Shown one piece after another: positions 12,173-23,825 of a stretch of DNA of 64,000 nucleotides. The DNA is from Chrysoperla carnea. Lineage: Eukaryota > Arthropoda > Insecta > Neuroptera > Chrysopidae. The DNA lies in the NCBI RefSeq assembly GCF_905475395.1, contig NC_058337.1, forward strand, positions 8,730,983-8,794,982, given 5' to 3'. Under the pieces are notes generated by a model. It searched no databases and was not told the origin of the DNA. It was given only the letters and a program-made list of their open reading frames with translations. Within the stretch, counting starts at the first letter, position 1, and the number at the start of each line of letters is the position of its first letter. The position numbers and the translations under genes are program-made.

Positions 12173-13668
12173 ATGCCTAAACTGAAAAAGCAGAGTGCTG
12201 CTCAAAGACGTGATCAAATAACCCAATTAATGCGTATACTGAAGATCACAGGGAACAACGACAAGCGACCTTTGAGCAGCAAAATTTAAATAAATTATTT
12301 TCAGAAAGTCGAGATAATAATTATCGTTCTGAGCCGGGAAATAGATCAGTGGAAAGTTTCAATCAAAATGTTAGAAATCAATTACGAAATGAACAAATGG
12401 ATGATGTGGAACGAGAAAATTTCTTATAACATGAAAGTAGAAGAAACTTCTCAAAACATTAGAAAATTATGACTCCATTGTAAAAGAGGGCCTTACTGAG
12501 ATATGTAACAGTAGCGGTGGATTATGGTTCCCAAATCAAGTTAAATCATTAGAAAAAAAATTAAAATAATTGAGAAATTTTCTTAGTTGTTTGCTCAAAA
12601 ATTTTCTTTTTAGCCGACATATAGCCTGAGTTATTAAACGGTAGTTGTGCTAAATTCTGCTTGAATTGTCGTCAGTTAATTTTAAAAGGGCAAACTCCGC
12701 CTATTTGTTTGTATAATAACCTTCACTTTCCTGACATTCCTCAATGTCTTGAAGATTTAACATGTTTAGAACAGAGGCTTCTAGCTCCTCGAATTCCTTT
12801 TATGCAGATTAGAACTTTGGGCTATGACAAGCAATGTGGTCAACGAGGTGCAGTAGTAAATGTACCCATATCTATTGATAGCACTGTAGGAGTTGAGTTC
12901 TTCCCAGAACATTTTATCAAAGTCATGTCATCCAAGTTCATTTGAGACGCCGTTTTAGATACAGATATGATTTTATGACTGAATCTATTCGGCCTGGACG
13001 AGTTTTAGAAGCAGCTCGCTATTTGATTCAACAGCCTTTGTCTGTTGAGGATGGTGCAACTTTGTCAAATAACTGGTTAGAAAATTTAACGTCCAATAGT
13101 CTGTCTGTTCCATTTATTGTTTCGCCTGAAGATGAAAGTATAATCAATGCTTTACGTGATTTCGAAAACCAAAATCTTGAACCTGAAGCTGAATTATTGG
13201 AAGTCGATGAAACGGATACTTTCCATCCTGATTAAACCCAGGTGGACAAGAAACTCTTTTGGATAATGAATTTGTAGAAAATATAGTCTTGGCCCCTGGT
13301 GAAGGTCGTCGACCTTGTGATATGATATTCGATTCCCACTCAGAAGAGCTGTCTTTCCCCAGTATCTATTGTGGCATTCCAAGAAATCCATGTTTTCAAT
13401 TGACGTATTCAAAAATTGCCCGATCAGAAATAAGACGATTCGACAGGCGGTGTGCCACTACAGAAAAAATTTTATATACTTATAAAAAATATGAACTCAA
13501 TAACATTAGAAATGCAATTTCCATTTGTTTAAGAAAGAAAATAAGTGTAAATGTACGTCATACAGGTGTAAATTTATTAAATGAGAATTATGTAAATAAG
13601 CTAATACACCAAGCTTTTACCAACGCAACCAAGTACGCATTTTATTTTATTTTTGTGTATGAACTTTA
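12173..13668 (+). pseudogene. Helitron replicase N-terminal relic (DUF6570 and Helitron-like N region)
   Basis: Three consecutive frames belong to one decayed Helitron protein. 12661-12945 encodes CLEDLTCLEQRLLAPRIPFM and GAVVNVPISIDSTV, matching the DUF6570 region. 12942-13235 continues with RRRFRYRYDFMTESIRPGRV. 13259-13606 has APGEGRRPCDMIFDSHSEEL, SIYCGIPR and a conserved YSKIARSEIRRFDRR block, the start of the Helitron-like N domain. The start at 12173 (MPKLKKQSAAQRRDQITQ) is plausible. The Rep HUH and helicase regions are missing after about 13660, where piggyBac-like sequence begins. Multiple stops make it non-functional. Confidence 0.75.
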
Positions 13669-13689
13669 GTTTCGTTTTTCCCATTAGTA

Positions 13690-14230
13690 CGAAGCATAAA
13701 AGTTTCGAAAACTAACTGAGGATGCCTCTCGAAAACTTCTGGAAGATAGTCATGATGCTGAGGCCGATAATGAAACAGGTAGAAATGATTTGTATGAAGA
13801 TGACTCTAGCACAAGAAGTTCCAGTGAAGAAGAAGATAACACTGTAAATTAAAGAGTTTTATAAGCAAGAACCGCTTTAAATATTCTAAATCACCTCCTA
13901 GCCGTTCACAAATTCGTCATTACAATATCATTTTACAACTTCATTGGTTGATTGGCGAAGCACGCGATAAAATTATAATATCACCATTCGAAGTTGAGAT
14001 TGCATATTCAAAATTTTCCGTTGATTTGAAAAAAATAATAGACAACTTTTTATCGCACACAGAAAATCCTTCAAGCAACCAGTTTCAAAGAGAAAATCCA
14101 ACTGGACGCAAAGCTGGAACATCAAGGCGCAAAAAGAAGCGATGCTATTTATGTGACCGAAAAAAATAACAAAATTATATTTGTAAGAATCATTTATTAA
14201 AGATTGTAATGTGTTCTAAATGTGAAATGT
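13690..14230 (+). pseudogene. Internally deleted piggyBac transposase relic
   Basis: An acidic, Ser-rich N-terminal stretch (about 13700-13850) is followed by NRFKYSKSPPSRSQIRHYNI (about 13868-13930), typical of the region before the piggyBac catalytic core. A few codons later the frame (13948-14166) passes directly into the C-terminal tail: PTGRKAGTSRRKKKRCYLC, then a frameshifted Cys-rich end (ICKNH...CSKC). The whole DDE core is absent, so N- and C-terminal parts are fused by deletion, as in non-autonomous piggyBac derivatives. TTAA-flanked ends were not identified with confidence. AAGGGTTAAACC at 14585-14596 is a candidate right boundary. Confidence 0.62.
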
Positions 14231-14699
14231 AAATAATTTGTAAGGATAGTTGTTGGAAACTCGTTATGTTATAATTCTGATGTTACGTTACGTGTGTCAT
14301 TTTTTTTGTTTTTATTCTAATTCCTACTTTTTTTTAGTTTAGAGTATATTGAAGCATTAAACAGGGATTTAGTTATATTTTTTTTATTGTCAAAGTACAC
14401 ACTGAAAATAAGAGACGGTTAGCATATGTGAATAAAAGTTATATTTCCATATTTCAAAAGGCTCATTATTTTATAATTCACCCATTTTTTCCAAAATTTT
14501 TGAATAATTTTCATTTTTTTAATTTAGGTCAGTCACTTTGGACCCCCGATACCAACAACGTAACTAAAAATATCGATACATGTGAAGGGTTAAACCGCTA
14601 ACAGCTGCAAACAATCTTAGCTTTATTTTGGTAAAATGTGATACAGTCTATCAAGCTTTACAAAAATTAGATAAAATTTCTTAGATTTTACGTATGCCC

Positions 14700-15425
14700 A
14701 TTTAAAATGGAGAAAATTGATCCCGCAACCAGAACGCTGTTTGAAAACTTGCATAGAAATTCGCAATCTGTCACTTATACTGAGCTGGAGAACAGACTAA
14801 ATTTATGAGATTAGATATCACCTTCGTCAGAGAAATCTACTTCCTCGGTTAGCAGTAGTAAATCTAAGGCATTTTTTAATAAAACGAAAAAAATTGCGAA
14901 TATTTGTAAGTTATGCCAATCGAATAAACACGGCATTTCAAAGTGTGAAAAATTTTGGGAAAATCTCCATCGGAGAGATTCGAGTTTGTGAAGCAGAAAA
15001 ATTTATGCAATGGTTGTTTTGGATCACATCGAGTAAGAGTCAGTATAAAAATTCTATGGTTTGTCAAGTATGTCAATACAAGCATAATACTTTCAGAGAA
15101 GATATGGATAAAACAGAAGCACAAGTAAGTGTAAGTTTTTAATGTATGGAATTTAATGCCATCTTTGAATGTACAAACAAACTTAATTAGTATAATCGAC
15201 AAAATATATTTCGTTATTATATTACATAATTAAATTCTTATCTTGGATAGGAAGGTTACCGTCTTGCGTAAAATGATTATATTATCCTATTTATATACAG
15301 CAGATAATATTACAACAGGTTGTGAACTACAGGCAAAATTACACGCATGTAGAGATGATTGGCAAATAATTAAATCATCAATTTTTAACTGCAATAATAG
15401 GGAAGATCATACTTTATTTAAAATC
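14700..15425 (+). pseudogene. BEL/Pao retrotransposon relic (gag zinc-knuckle region and RT fragment)
   Basis: At 14895-15140 two frames read CKLCQSNKHGISKCEKFW and, after a frameshift, FVKQKNLCNGCFGSHRVRVS and CQVCQYKHNTFRED. This is the characteristic BEL/Pao gag Cys/His series. About 15290-15400 encodes YTADNITTGCELQAKLHACR, which aligns in order with the RT YVDD...G..SE segment of Pao-type polymerases. The two parts are out of normal spacing, so a large internal deletion is likely. It runs straight into LINE sequence near 15600. Confidence 0.58.
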
Positions 15426-15604
15426 TGATTGGACCGACGTCATCCATGCAGAAACCGTGAAAAATCTCCACATTTCCTGCACATATAATTACAAAAGTAT
15501 GCCAAATCAACGAAAAATCAGCGAAAATATTTTGACAATCTAAGCAACAATGTACAGAAACTTAGGCCAAAATTATTTTACGACGTAATATATGGATGGG
15601 TTGT

Positions 15605-16476
15605 AAAGAGGAAAAGCAGCTATCTCTTCAGTAATGGCTACTTTGGCTAATTCCAAATGTATTTCTTGGGACTCTCGAATACAGCTTTACCAATCATGCG
15701 TATTAAATTCTTTACTCTATTGTGCCCCAGTATGGAGTCTTCGGTATCTATCCCTAATGGAATCCGTCCAAGTGGGGTTTTTTAAGCAACTTCTTCAGCT
15801 GCCAAGGAATACACCAAACCATGTAGTACGTCTTGAAACAGGCATATCACCTTTGTCTCTTAAAGCAATCAAATCAGCTCTTTTTTGGTTGAAAAGAATT
15901 TTGCGCATGGACGACGAGCGATATCCAAAGTTATGCTACAAAAAGCTTCTAAACTAAACCAATACTTCCGAAACCGTCCCGATTAAGTTAAATTGGGTCT
16001 CTCAATTTAAAAACCTACTCGAATTAATTGACTCAGTAGACATTCTAAATAGCGATTTCATTTCGCAATTAAGAATAAGAACCACTCTTGAGAAATTTAA
16101 AAGATACTACGCGAAACAAGACATTGAAAGGGTGGCCTTGTCAACATATAACCCGTTATTTAGGGATCTTATAGCCACAGATGGATATCAGAACTATTTA
16201 ACTTTTAACTGTCCTCTGTCTTTTATTCGAGTATTTGCACAACTCCGTACCTCGAACAAACAAATTTTGCGTGTTGTTTTCAGTAAAATCAGTTATGTTA
16301 TAGATTTGGCTGCCACATGCACTCTTTGCAATTTAAATGTTCATGAAACTTTACATCATTTGTTGTTTGTTTGTCCTGTTTACAACTTGATGAGGTTGCT
16401 CGCCGTATTAGAAAATGAGTCAGTTACGGTAAAACAGAAATGCACTGTCAATTATGCTTTATCTCTTCTGAAATAA
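15605..16476 (+). pseudogene. LINE ORF2 C-terminal relic with zinc knuckle
   Basis: The frame has stops near 15955 and 15985 and encodes SCVLNSLLYCAPVWSLRYLS, RNTPNHVVRLETG, LFWLKRIL and, near the end, CTLCNLNVHETLHHLLFVC (about 16319-16375). This is a CCHC-type tail found after the RT domain of several insect LINE clades. The RT catalytic part is absent and no 3' tail was delimited. Confidence 0.72.
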
Positions 16477-16479
16477 TCA

Positions 16480-17680
16480 TCGCACTGAAATTTGTCTCTT
16501 ATCATTCCAATCATTTTTTGTCCCTTGTATATTGTCTTTTATTTACTAAAGAAAAATGTTTTTTTTATTTTTTCGATTAGGTTTGTAGAAAAAAATTGAC
16601 AAATATATATAAATTCCATTATGCATATAAAAGTTTTAGAAAATGTCTTTTTTAACATCTAGTTCATATCATTAAGGGCCAATTGAAGAATCTTTTCCAA
16701 ATTTCAACATCGAAACCATTTCCTTTTCTATATGCTAATCGCACACAAATTCTAACATAACTGAAAATTACATTCTAAAATTATCTATTTTATTAATTTT
16801 ATAGATCATACATAAAAGCTGTAAGTTTTACAGTCCACTAAGATTTATTTGAATATATTTTATGAATTTATATTAAGAATTATAAATGGAAATTTATTTT
16901 TACACTAGTGAAGTAATTTTATTAAAATGCGCTTTGATGTATAATATGAATAAATAATATAACGATGAAAATTAAAAATAATTTCTTCACAAATTAGATA
17001 AAATATAAATTAGACAAAAATAATAATTTTTCAAGGTGTATTTTAAATCAAACATGTATTTCATTAAACATGTTTTTTTCTTCATTTTAGAGATTAACGT
17101 TTTCATTATTTATTTTTATACAAGCTAACGCTTCTTGTTTTAAATCAACTTACATCAACGATTGGTAGGTATTTTGAAATTCCGTATTTCGGATTTTTAA
17201 AATAACGTAAAATTAAGAAGATTAAATGTGAAAAAACTCATATTCATAGATATAGGATCAAAACAACGTATTCTATCACTTATCAATGAGGTAATATCAC
17301 TGGTCAAGTACGTTGGTTTATTTTAGAATTATTATGTCCCTTTTTATAGGTTAGCATGCCTAAGAGAGCATTAATCAACTGCTCATTAATCATTTTAATA
17401 CTTCAAATGTCTACTTTTGAATGGGATATATCTGCCAATATCTCATTCTTCATTAAGTGGCTTAAAATTTTCGTTTTGGAATAATAAAGTTGGATCGCAT
17501 AATTATAATACTCCTTTTTTCGATCACATGGCATAGTAGCCGACATTATGTATTCTTCTCTTATCCGAAAAACGTTGAACACACTGCGGATGCTTGACAA
17601 TTGTCAAAAATAACTGCATGCGCTGGAAAGATGCGCAGAACAGACTTTACATATATTGGATGTATTAAACAAAGGTGGCG
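16480..17680. other. Gene-free AT-rich stretch
   Basis: No coding frame with recognisable family features and no structured RNA is seen. CAGGGTTGCCAG at 17688-17699 resembles a hAT-type terminus with inward sequence GGGGCGATTTATCGCGAAC. A duplicated 19-mer (gaagagggataaacacgtt) lies at about 17814 and 17836. Confidence 0.4.
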
Positions 17681-18322
17681 TGTGGAGCAGGGTTGCCAGA
17701 TGGGGCGATTTATCGCGAACTGGGCGATTTTTTTCATGGATACGCTCCTTTTTTTGAAGTTGGGCGACACGTCGCAAATTAGGCGCTTTTCATTCCACAG
17801 TACAGGTACCTACCGAAGAGGGATAAACACGTTATCAGAAGAGGGATAAACACGTTTCTAATGCTAATTCTATAAATCTTCAACCAAATATCACGAAAAA
17901 ATTCCAACCAATCGATAAAAATACTATTACTAAATTCGAATTACGTTTAGCTGTTTACGTTTCATGTCATTCAGCCATCTGTACTATTGATCATCTAACA
18001 GATTTACTTAAAAAAGAGATAAAATATTTTGAAGTTATAATTTCGTGATAAAGTATAACAATATATACATTTTTGAAAAGTTCTAATTACGTCCTTTAAT
18101 TTGATACCAAACACGCTATCATTAAAGCGAAATTTGTTTTTTGATCATAACTTTATATCCTCTTGAGGGCGCCATAATCAAGTTAATGTGACGCTATATA
18201 GCCTATAACCAGTGATCGATCAAGACGCTTCTAACGATACTTCATTTGTCAATGACAAGTAGTTAAGAAGCTAGGTGCGAACAAATGAACATACATATGG
18301 ATCAAACACATAAACCTCGCCA

Positions 18323-19560
18323 TTGTATAGTCGGGATAAAAAGGAATTCATTGATGTACGTAAAAAACTTACCGCGCGGTTGAATTTACTCAAAGAGAAG
18401 GGGCCAACTTCGCAACATTTGATTCAGTACTGGCAAATGATTGCTATCATCCAAAATTTTATAAGAGCAGAGAAATCCGGAAATTGGAAATTGCATCATT
18501 TAAAAAGTATTGAGAGAATGTTCCCATATTTCCACGCAAGTGGACACTTTTTGTATGTGAAATCAACGCATCTATATATCCGCAGGATATGCAACAACTA
18601 AAATATTCATTTCTCGACTATAAATTCGACAAATTTACGTCACAAGGCTTTTTTACTGTTAGAGGCACAGTACAACAGTGACAAGTTTTGGTCTGGAGTT
18701 TGGTCTGATATGACTATAGAGCAAGTCTTGGTGATATCCATGAAAACTCATGGAGGGCTTACACATGGTCGTGGGTTATCTAAAAATGTATTAGCTAAAT
18801 TTATTTTAACAGCGATCATTTTAGTAGAAGTGTGTAACGAAATGGAAGACTTTTGTAACGTATCTATTGCAACGACTGAACAACAATCCAAAAGAATATA
18901 GAGTTAAAAGAGATGTAGCAGATCTTGAAAATTTAACAAAAAATTTTTGATCTTGAAGACCCTTCTTCCTGCTATTGAAAACATCATTTCTATTTATTCG
19001 GGAGTGGAAATAATAAATTGCTACAAAGCGCGAAAAGAAGGTGAAATAATTTTGGTAACGTAAAATTCCAAAGAAAAAACAAGAATATTATCTCTAAAAG
19101 CACTTCAATCATCTTTGAAAGTTAACGGTGAAAAAGTTGTAATCAATCCCTTATTGTTATTCCAAAGAATAACATTAAATATGAACAGCAAAGATGGCAT
19201 GAAAGAATATGAACTTGCTCCGTTTCCATTGTGATTATTCACAGATAATGGGCTAAGAAAAAACACAAAATCAGAATTGAACAATAAATCTTCTTACTAC
19301 ATGAAGTTATTTGGAGAAAAAAAAAAAAAAACGATATCATCGAAGAAATTGCTAAATATCTAAATTACGTTCGGAGCCATTATGCAGTTTATAGTGTTAT
19401 TGTATTCGATGGGTATCCCGAAGTAAATACAATAGCAGCGTTAGCATTCGTCACATAATTATCGTACACATCACATAATTTAACACTTCGTACGATCAAA
19501 CATAGAGGTGTCGTTATGTGACAAAATTGTACGATAATCCAACGTATGCAACATAATTTT
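18323..19560 (+). pseudogene. Decayed copy B of the unnamed repetitive family (middle region)
   Basis: The frames carry, in order, LIQYWQMIAIIQNFIRAEKS, GNWKLHHLKSIERMFPYFHA leading into ASGHFLYVKSTHLYI (to 18584), SDMTIEQVLVISMKTHGG and LTHGRGLSKNVL (18704-18790), EVCNEMEDFCNVSIATTEQQ (18829-18888), NPLLLFQRITLNM (about 19147-19185), ELAPFPL (19211-19230) and VIVFDGYPEVNT (19396-19431). The VFDGYP block recalls the N-terminal metal-ligand motif of FEN1/XPG nucleases (VFDGKPP), an inference. Stops and frameshifts occur throughout, and a hAT fragment begins at 19611. Motif order matches copy A, so both derive from the same protein. Confidence 0.65.
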
Positions 19561-19610
19561 GCGATAATTTTTTTCTGTTCAAATGTTCCCACCAAAATTG
19601 AAATTTCACT

Positions 19611-20003
19611 ATGCTGCCCTCTCGTATTAACTTTGATTCTGTTGACGTTTTTTGGCATAAAATTTTGACATATGATGATAAAGATAATATTTGGAGTTTC
19701 AAAAACTTAGCAAAATTCGTGCTAAATATAATGTCTCTACCTCACTCTAACGCTGATTGTGAGAGGGTTTTCAGCAGAATCAATTTAATTAAAACTAAAT
19801 CTAGAAATAAGCTCGTGACTAAAACTGTTAATGGACTATTATTAGCTAAGCAAAGAGTTAACTCTAATTGTGTTGGATATGAACCTAGTAAAGAAGAGTA
19901 CTCTAAACTGAAAAACTCTCTTTACCCAAAAACTTCAGAACAAAAAAATACAGAAGAATCTAATCTGAATTTTGAAGATATTATTTTGCCTGAATTTTTT
20001 TAA
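19611..20003 (+). pseudogene. hAT transposase C-terminal dimerisation domain fragment
   Basis: The open frame of about 130 codons contains LAKFVLNIMSLPHSNADCER and VFSRINLIKTKSRNKL, the Dimer_Tnp_hAT signature, and a lysine-rich end. The DDE/RNase H-like core and BED finger are missing. A hAT-like terminus sits 1.9 kb upstream at 17688, but no matching 3' terminus was found. Confidence 0.82.
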
Positions 20004-20009
20004 TTGATA

Positions 20010-21140
20010 TTTATAATTTATTATCTTTGCTCTAGATAGCCTGTAAATGAAAATTATTTGGTCATCGGAGAGCTTTTCTTATTTATACGGTTGTATTAGA
20101 TTTCTAGTCAGGGGAAAAGCGTCGTCACCACCAAATACACATGGTATTTTGTTACTAAAAATAGCTAGAGATTGTCAAACCGCACGAGTAGTTATAATAA
20201 AGGAAACTTTGAAAAATTAATGTTGGTGTTCAATGTTAACAACTTTATTGGTATGTGTGGAGAAAACACATACAACTTAGTTGTCAACTATGTTGTCAAC
20301 TAAGTTGAATGTGTGTGGGGCGCTTAACGAGGTTAATCGGACTATGTAGTTATGAACTATTAAATACAAATGTTTTATCAATTCCATTGATTTATGCAGA
20401 TCAACGAATTCATAAACTTACCAATTTCTGAAAGAATTGTGTTGACTTTTGTTTAGATGAAGTGGAACTAAAGCTACAAAATGTTATCAATATTTTTAGA
20501 CAAAACCGTTAATTTATTCCTAACCTATTCAACGAACTTTCAGTTGTTTTAAAAGCATCCGTTTATTTTGCATTCATGAGTGAAATTCAATAAAATAACT
20601 CAAATCGTTTTCAAGAATTTCAAGATACTCAAATTGTGTTGTATAACAATTTTCAGCTTTAGTAAATTCATTTGAGTACCACGTAAAACATAACCGTTTC
20701 GGTAGCATATATCGGGCCCCTGTTCTATCGTTCGCTTGGCTGACCGCAGTATGTGTGTGTGTACCCAACTACTATTATCAATCCTCAAATGATTAGCTGT
20801 AGTAAATTCAACGAATAAGCTGTAGTAAATTCAACGTTTTTTTTTGGCCTGGTTCTTAATCAATAACTTAATATATTGATAAATATTTTTGAACAAATAA
20901 ATATTTTTATTATAGTTTCAAAACTAAATGTAGAACTAAAAGTAAAAAAAAAAAAAACGACGGGTTGCACTCTGGGAGTGCCGGTAGAAGTGAAAACTTG
21001 AATATTAACGTTGTGCATTTTTGATATTTTGGAATGGCCAGGGAATAATTTTGCACGAATTGCTTTAATTATCAGTATAAAAGTACTATCATTTATGTGG
21101 TAGAATAATTTATTATTATACACAAACATGACAATTTCAT
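20010..21140. other. Gene-free stretch with a hairpin and short repeats
   Basis: Apart from the hairpin at 20267-20318, a short (GT)n run at about 20750-20762 and a direct duplication of agctgtagtaaattcaacg near 20796 and 20818, I see no gene or element. Confidence 0.4.
20267..20318. repeat. Short inverted repeat (hairpin)
   Basis: ACACATACAACTTAGTTG (from 20267) pairs with CAACTAAGTTGAATGTGTGT (to about 20317), with a 13-base loop that itself begins tcaac. It may be the joined ends of a small MITE. No duplication of flanking bases was identified. Confidence 0.55.
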
Positions 21141-21145
21141 GAACG

Positions 21146-21455
21146 AACATTTTTTACCCATTACAAAAAAAGTGTATAACGCCGCTAAAAAAGCCTTCAC
21201 TTAAAGAAAAAACCAAAACAAAAAATAATTTATTTTTAATAAAAAGGCAACCGCACACAGTGTTCCCAAGCGGTCACCCATCCAAGTACTGACTGTACCC
21301 AATGTTGCTTAACTTCAGTGATCGGACGAGAGCCGGTGTACTGACTGTGACATAGTCGTACGCTTTTTCGATCAGGCCACGTGTCCTGACGCGAGTTAAA
21401 CATTTTTTACCCATTACATAAAAAGTGTACAACGCCGCTAAAGAAGTTTTCACTT
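21146..21455. repeat. Direct spacer repeats flanking the 5S copy (5S tandem-array remnant)
   Basis: AACATTTTTTACCCATTACA and following bases through GTGTATAACGCCGCTAAA (21146-21203) recur at 21399-21455 with few changes, an offset of 253 bp, with the 5S-like sequence between. This is what one and a half units of a tandem 5S rDNA array would look like, with a 253-bp repeat made of a 118-bp gene plus spacer. Confidence 0.7.
21246..21363 (-). rRNA. 5S rRNA-like copy, probably a pseudogene
   Basis: The reverse complement reads through the hallmark 5S internal control region: CTCGTCCGATCACTGAAGTT, AAGCAACATTGGG, then AGTACTTGGATGGGTGACCG and CTTGGGAACACTGTGTG. The length is 118 nt, and a T5 run (Pol III terminator) immediately follows the 3' end (21241-21245 on the plus strand). 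The terminal stem is poor: the 5' GCGTACGAC does not pair well with the 3' GGTTGCC, and several positions differ from usual insect 5S. I think it is a decayed unit of a tandem 5S array rather than an active gene. A 5S-derived SINE is an alternative. Confidence 0.8.
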
Positions 21456-22078
21456 CAAAAATTCCCCAGGAAAAAAGACTGAAAGCTTTTGTGGAATCAT
21501 TTGCTGTTGTATAACAAATACTTTTTACTTCTAGCATCACTAATCAATTTTTTCAGTTTCGATAACATACTGACTGTGTCGTTTAGATTGATTGGAATAC
21601 GTATGATAAACGATTACCTACTTTGTGCCTAGTATTAGAAAGTACATCATATTATAATTGTAGTTATATTTTATCTCCTAATATGTAAGATAATAAACTT
21701 GTTGGTTGCAGTAATATATTTATATATAATAATAATACTCCACCAACTACGGGATTTGAATGACAACTTACATGATTTGAAAACAGCCCCGTATCTGATA
21801 ATAAATGTGTCACGAGGCAATCAAAGTAAACATGTGACACCTGTTTATGACATTTGTACACGTGATAAAACCTTATCTATAATATTATAAATGTCATAAC
21901 ACGCTCGGTGAACCCATTAATGTACTACTACTGCGAATAATAATTATTAATATTTTTCAAATTTTTATTGCAATATGATGTAACATTTTCTGATAATATG
22001 ACAGCCTCAGAGGAAGGAGGAGTTATCGAGTTACCTGTTATTATCTTGTTAACAGGGTATTATAAGTAAGTATTTTTA

Positions 22079-22733
22079 TACCATGTATATATGAAATATA
22101 CATAGTATTATATGTTTAGTCCCAAGTTTGTAACGCCTAAAAATATTGATGCTACAAAAAAAAAATTGGTATAGGTGTTCATAAAATCACCTAATTAATC
22201 CATTTCCGGTTGTCCGTCCGTCCGTCCGTCCGGCCGTCCGTCTGTGGTCACGATTACTCAAAAACGAAAAGAGATATCAAGCTGAAATTTTTACAGCGTG
22301 CTTAGGACGTAAAAAGTGAGGTCAAGTTCGTAAATGAGCAACATGGGTCAATTGGGTCATGGGTCCGTAGTACCCATCTTGTAAACCGTTAGAGATAGAA
22401 TAAAAGTTTAAATGTAAAAAATGTTCCTTACAAAAAAATAAACAACTTTTGTTTGAAACATTTTTTTGTAAACATCACTGTTTACCCACGAGGGCGTTAA
22501 TTAGGTACAAATTTTATAGTATGTATTAATATAGGAATATCAAAGTGAATATCTTTTGTTATTTACATGACGTCAAAAAAAACAAACGATTGCGCATCAA
22601 CACTTGCGCATTATATGAGAATATCAGTTAAATATGTCAGATATGTATGTATGTGAAATGTGACAGAGTTATCAACACTGCCTATACATGGTATTTCAAC
22701 AATTAACTCAGTCAATTGTTTGTTTTCACTTGT
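22079..22733 (+). mobile_element. Dispersed non-autonomous repeat family R1, near full-length copy
   Basis: The copy runs from ACCATGTATATATGAAATAT to a far end that reads, reversed, ACAAGTGAAAACAAACAATT. Inside are a (CCGT)n tract (22211-22243), a block around 22250-22370 (agatatcaagctgaaatttt) and 'gttagagatagaataaaagt' at 22388-22408. Essentially the same sequence lies inverted at 50143-50823, with partial copies elsewhere in the window. Both ends contain near-palindromes (aacaattaactcagtcaattgtt). It has no coding capacity and the superfamily is unknown. Confidence 0.85.
22211..22243 (+). repeat. (CCGT)n microsatellite inside R1
   Basis: Tandem tccg/ccgt tetranucleotides, partly interrupted by ccgg. 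The same tract is present on the opposite strand at about 50663-50691 in the inverted R1 copy, so it belongs to the element. Confidence 0.85.
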
Positions 22734-23026
22734 TAAACTGTATGTACGAGTGCATACAGACAGGTAGGAAACATTTACTTTTCATTTCTTTTTCAATTTT
22801 TGGAAAAAAAAGAAGATAAATAGAAGAAGTTATGTAATAAAGAAGTCAGTATTCATTTAATTTTTCTGTTCGTTTTTTTCTGAATAATTTTCTCCAATTT
22901 TTTGCATTTCTTAATCATTTATTGGTTTTAGAATGCATTTTTGTTTACTTCCGAGTTGAGACATAGTATGTAATTGAAATAAATAGGAGAGAAGGAGGCA
23001 CCGTAGCACAGGGACAGATTTGAACT

Positions 23027-23260
23027 TTTGTTTTTTGTGCAAAAGAAAAAAGTATTGCTCATAAGTAAATATTTATTCTTAATTCTAAAAAATGATATCG
23101 ATCGGTTGCTTCTTAAAATAGACTACCCACAAGATTTGAGCTCATACCCTTCATCTTCTGTGTAGTCTATCTTAAGAACCAATCGATCGATTTTTTTATT
23201 AGAATTAAGAATAAATATTTACTTATGAAAAATATTATTTTCATTTGCACAAAAAACAAA
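23027..23260. repeat. Imperfect palindrome, about 230 bp
   Basis: The left arm ('ttgttttttgtgcaaaag...aagtaaatatttattcttaa...tcgatcggttgcttcttaaa') is mirrored by the right arm ('ttaagaaccaatcgatcgat...ttaagaataaatatttactt...tttgcacaaaaaac'). The spacer is about 25-30 bp at 23130-23160. A third half-arm (ttaagaaccaatcgattgat) follows near 23290. No coding content. Confidence 0.8.
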
Positions 23261-23333
23261 AAAATGCATCCATCTTCTGAGTAGTTTATCTTAAGAACCA
23301 ATCGATTGATTTTATTTTTTTTGTCATGTTTAA

Positions 23334-23470
23334 AGGGAGAATTTTATTCCCTTTCAAATGAGGTCTCACAAAGTAGGGAGTGCCATTTGAAATGTCAAAG
23401 TTGAGGTGGGTGGGGAGTGAAGGTACGAAACCAAAAATTTTCTAGGTACCATTTCATTACTAAGGGTGGA
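23334..23470 (+). repeat. Dispersed repeat copy (partner at 2257-2405)
   Basis: The text 'tcaaatgaggtctcacaaag' followed by 'gtgccatttgaaatgtcaaa' parallels 2280-2340 in the gustatory receptor intron. It ends near 'ctaagggtggatacc'. Function unknown. The following 23480-23820 holds nothing I recognise. Confidence 0.5.
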
Positions 23471-23825
23471 TACCTACCTCAATATTTTATTTATTAAACA
23501 AAAAAAACAGCTAAAATCACAAAACACGATGTAAAGCTACTTTTTTGGTATGTTATTTGGACCCCTTAGGGGAGTATGAAATTACGCTTTGCAAGCAAAA
23601 AAAAACTTATGCTACCTGCGTAATACGTGAAAAACTGAAAAATTTTCGGCCTTTTTTCAGTTTCTGCAGTTCAATTCAAAAACTATGAGCTTTTTGACAT
23701 AAGATGTTATTATAATTTTGAAAGTATACTAAACTTGATTTAACATTTTTTGATTTTTTTAACTTTCATAACGCTTGCAAGATAAAGCTACCTACAAATT
23801 TTCATCTCTCTATCTTTTCCAACAG

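Noticed and set aside
17688..20003. Possible complete hAT element from the CAGGGTTGCCAG terminus to the dimerisation domain.
   Set aside because: The interval contains copy B of the unnamed family, no matching 3' terminus follows, and no 8-bp duplication could be paired in context.
22010..22050. CGAGTTACC at about 22028, compared with the reverse of the CGGTAACTCG box.
   Set aside because: Only nine bases match and there is no 143-bp periodic partner nearby.
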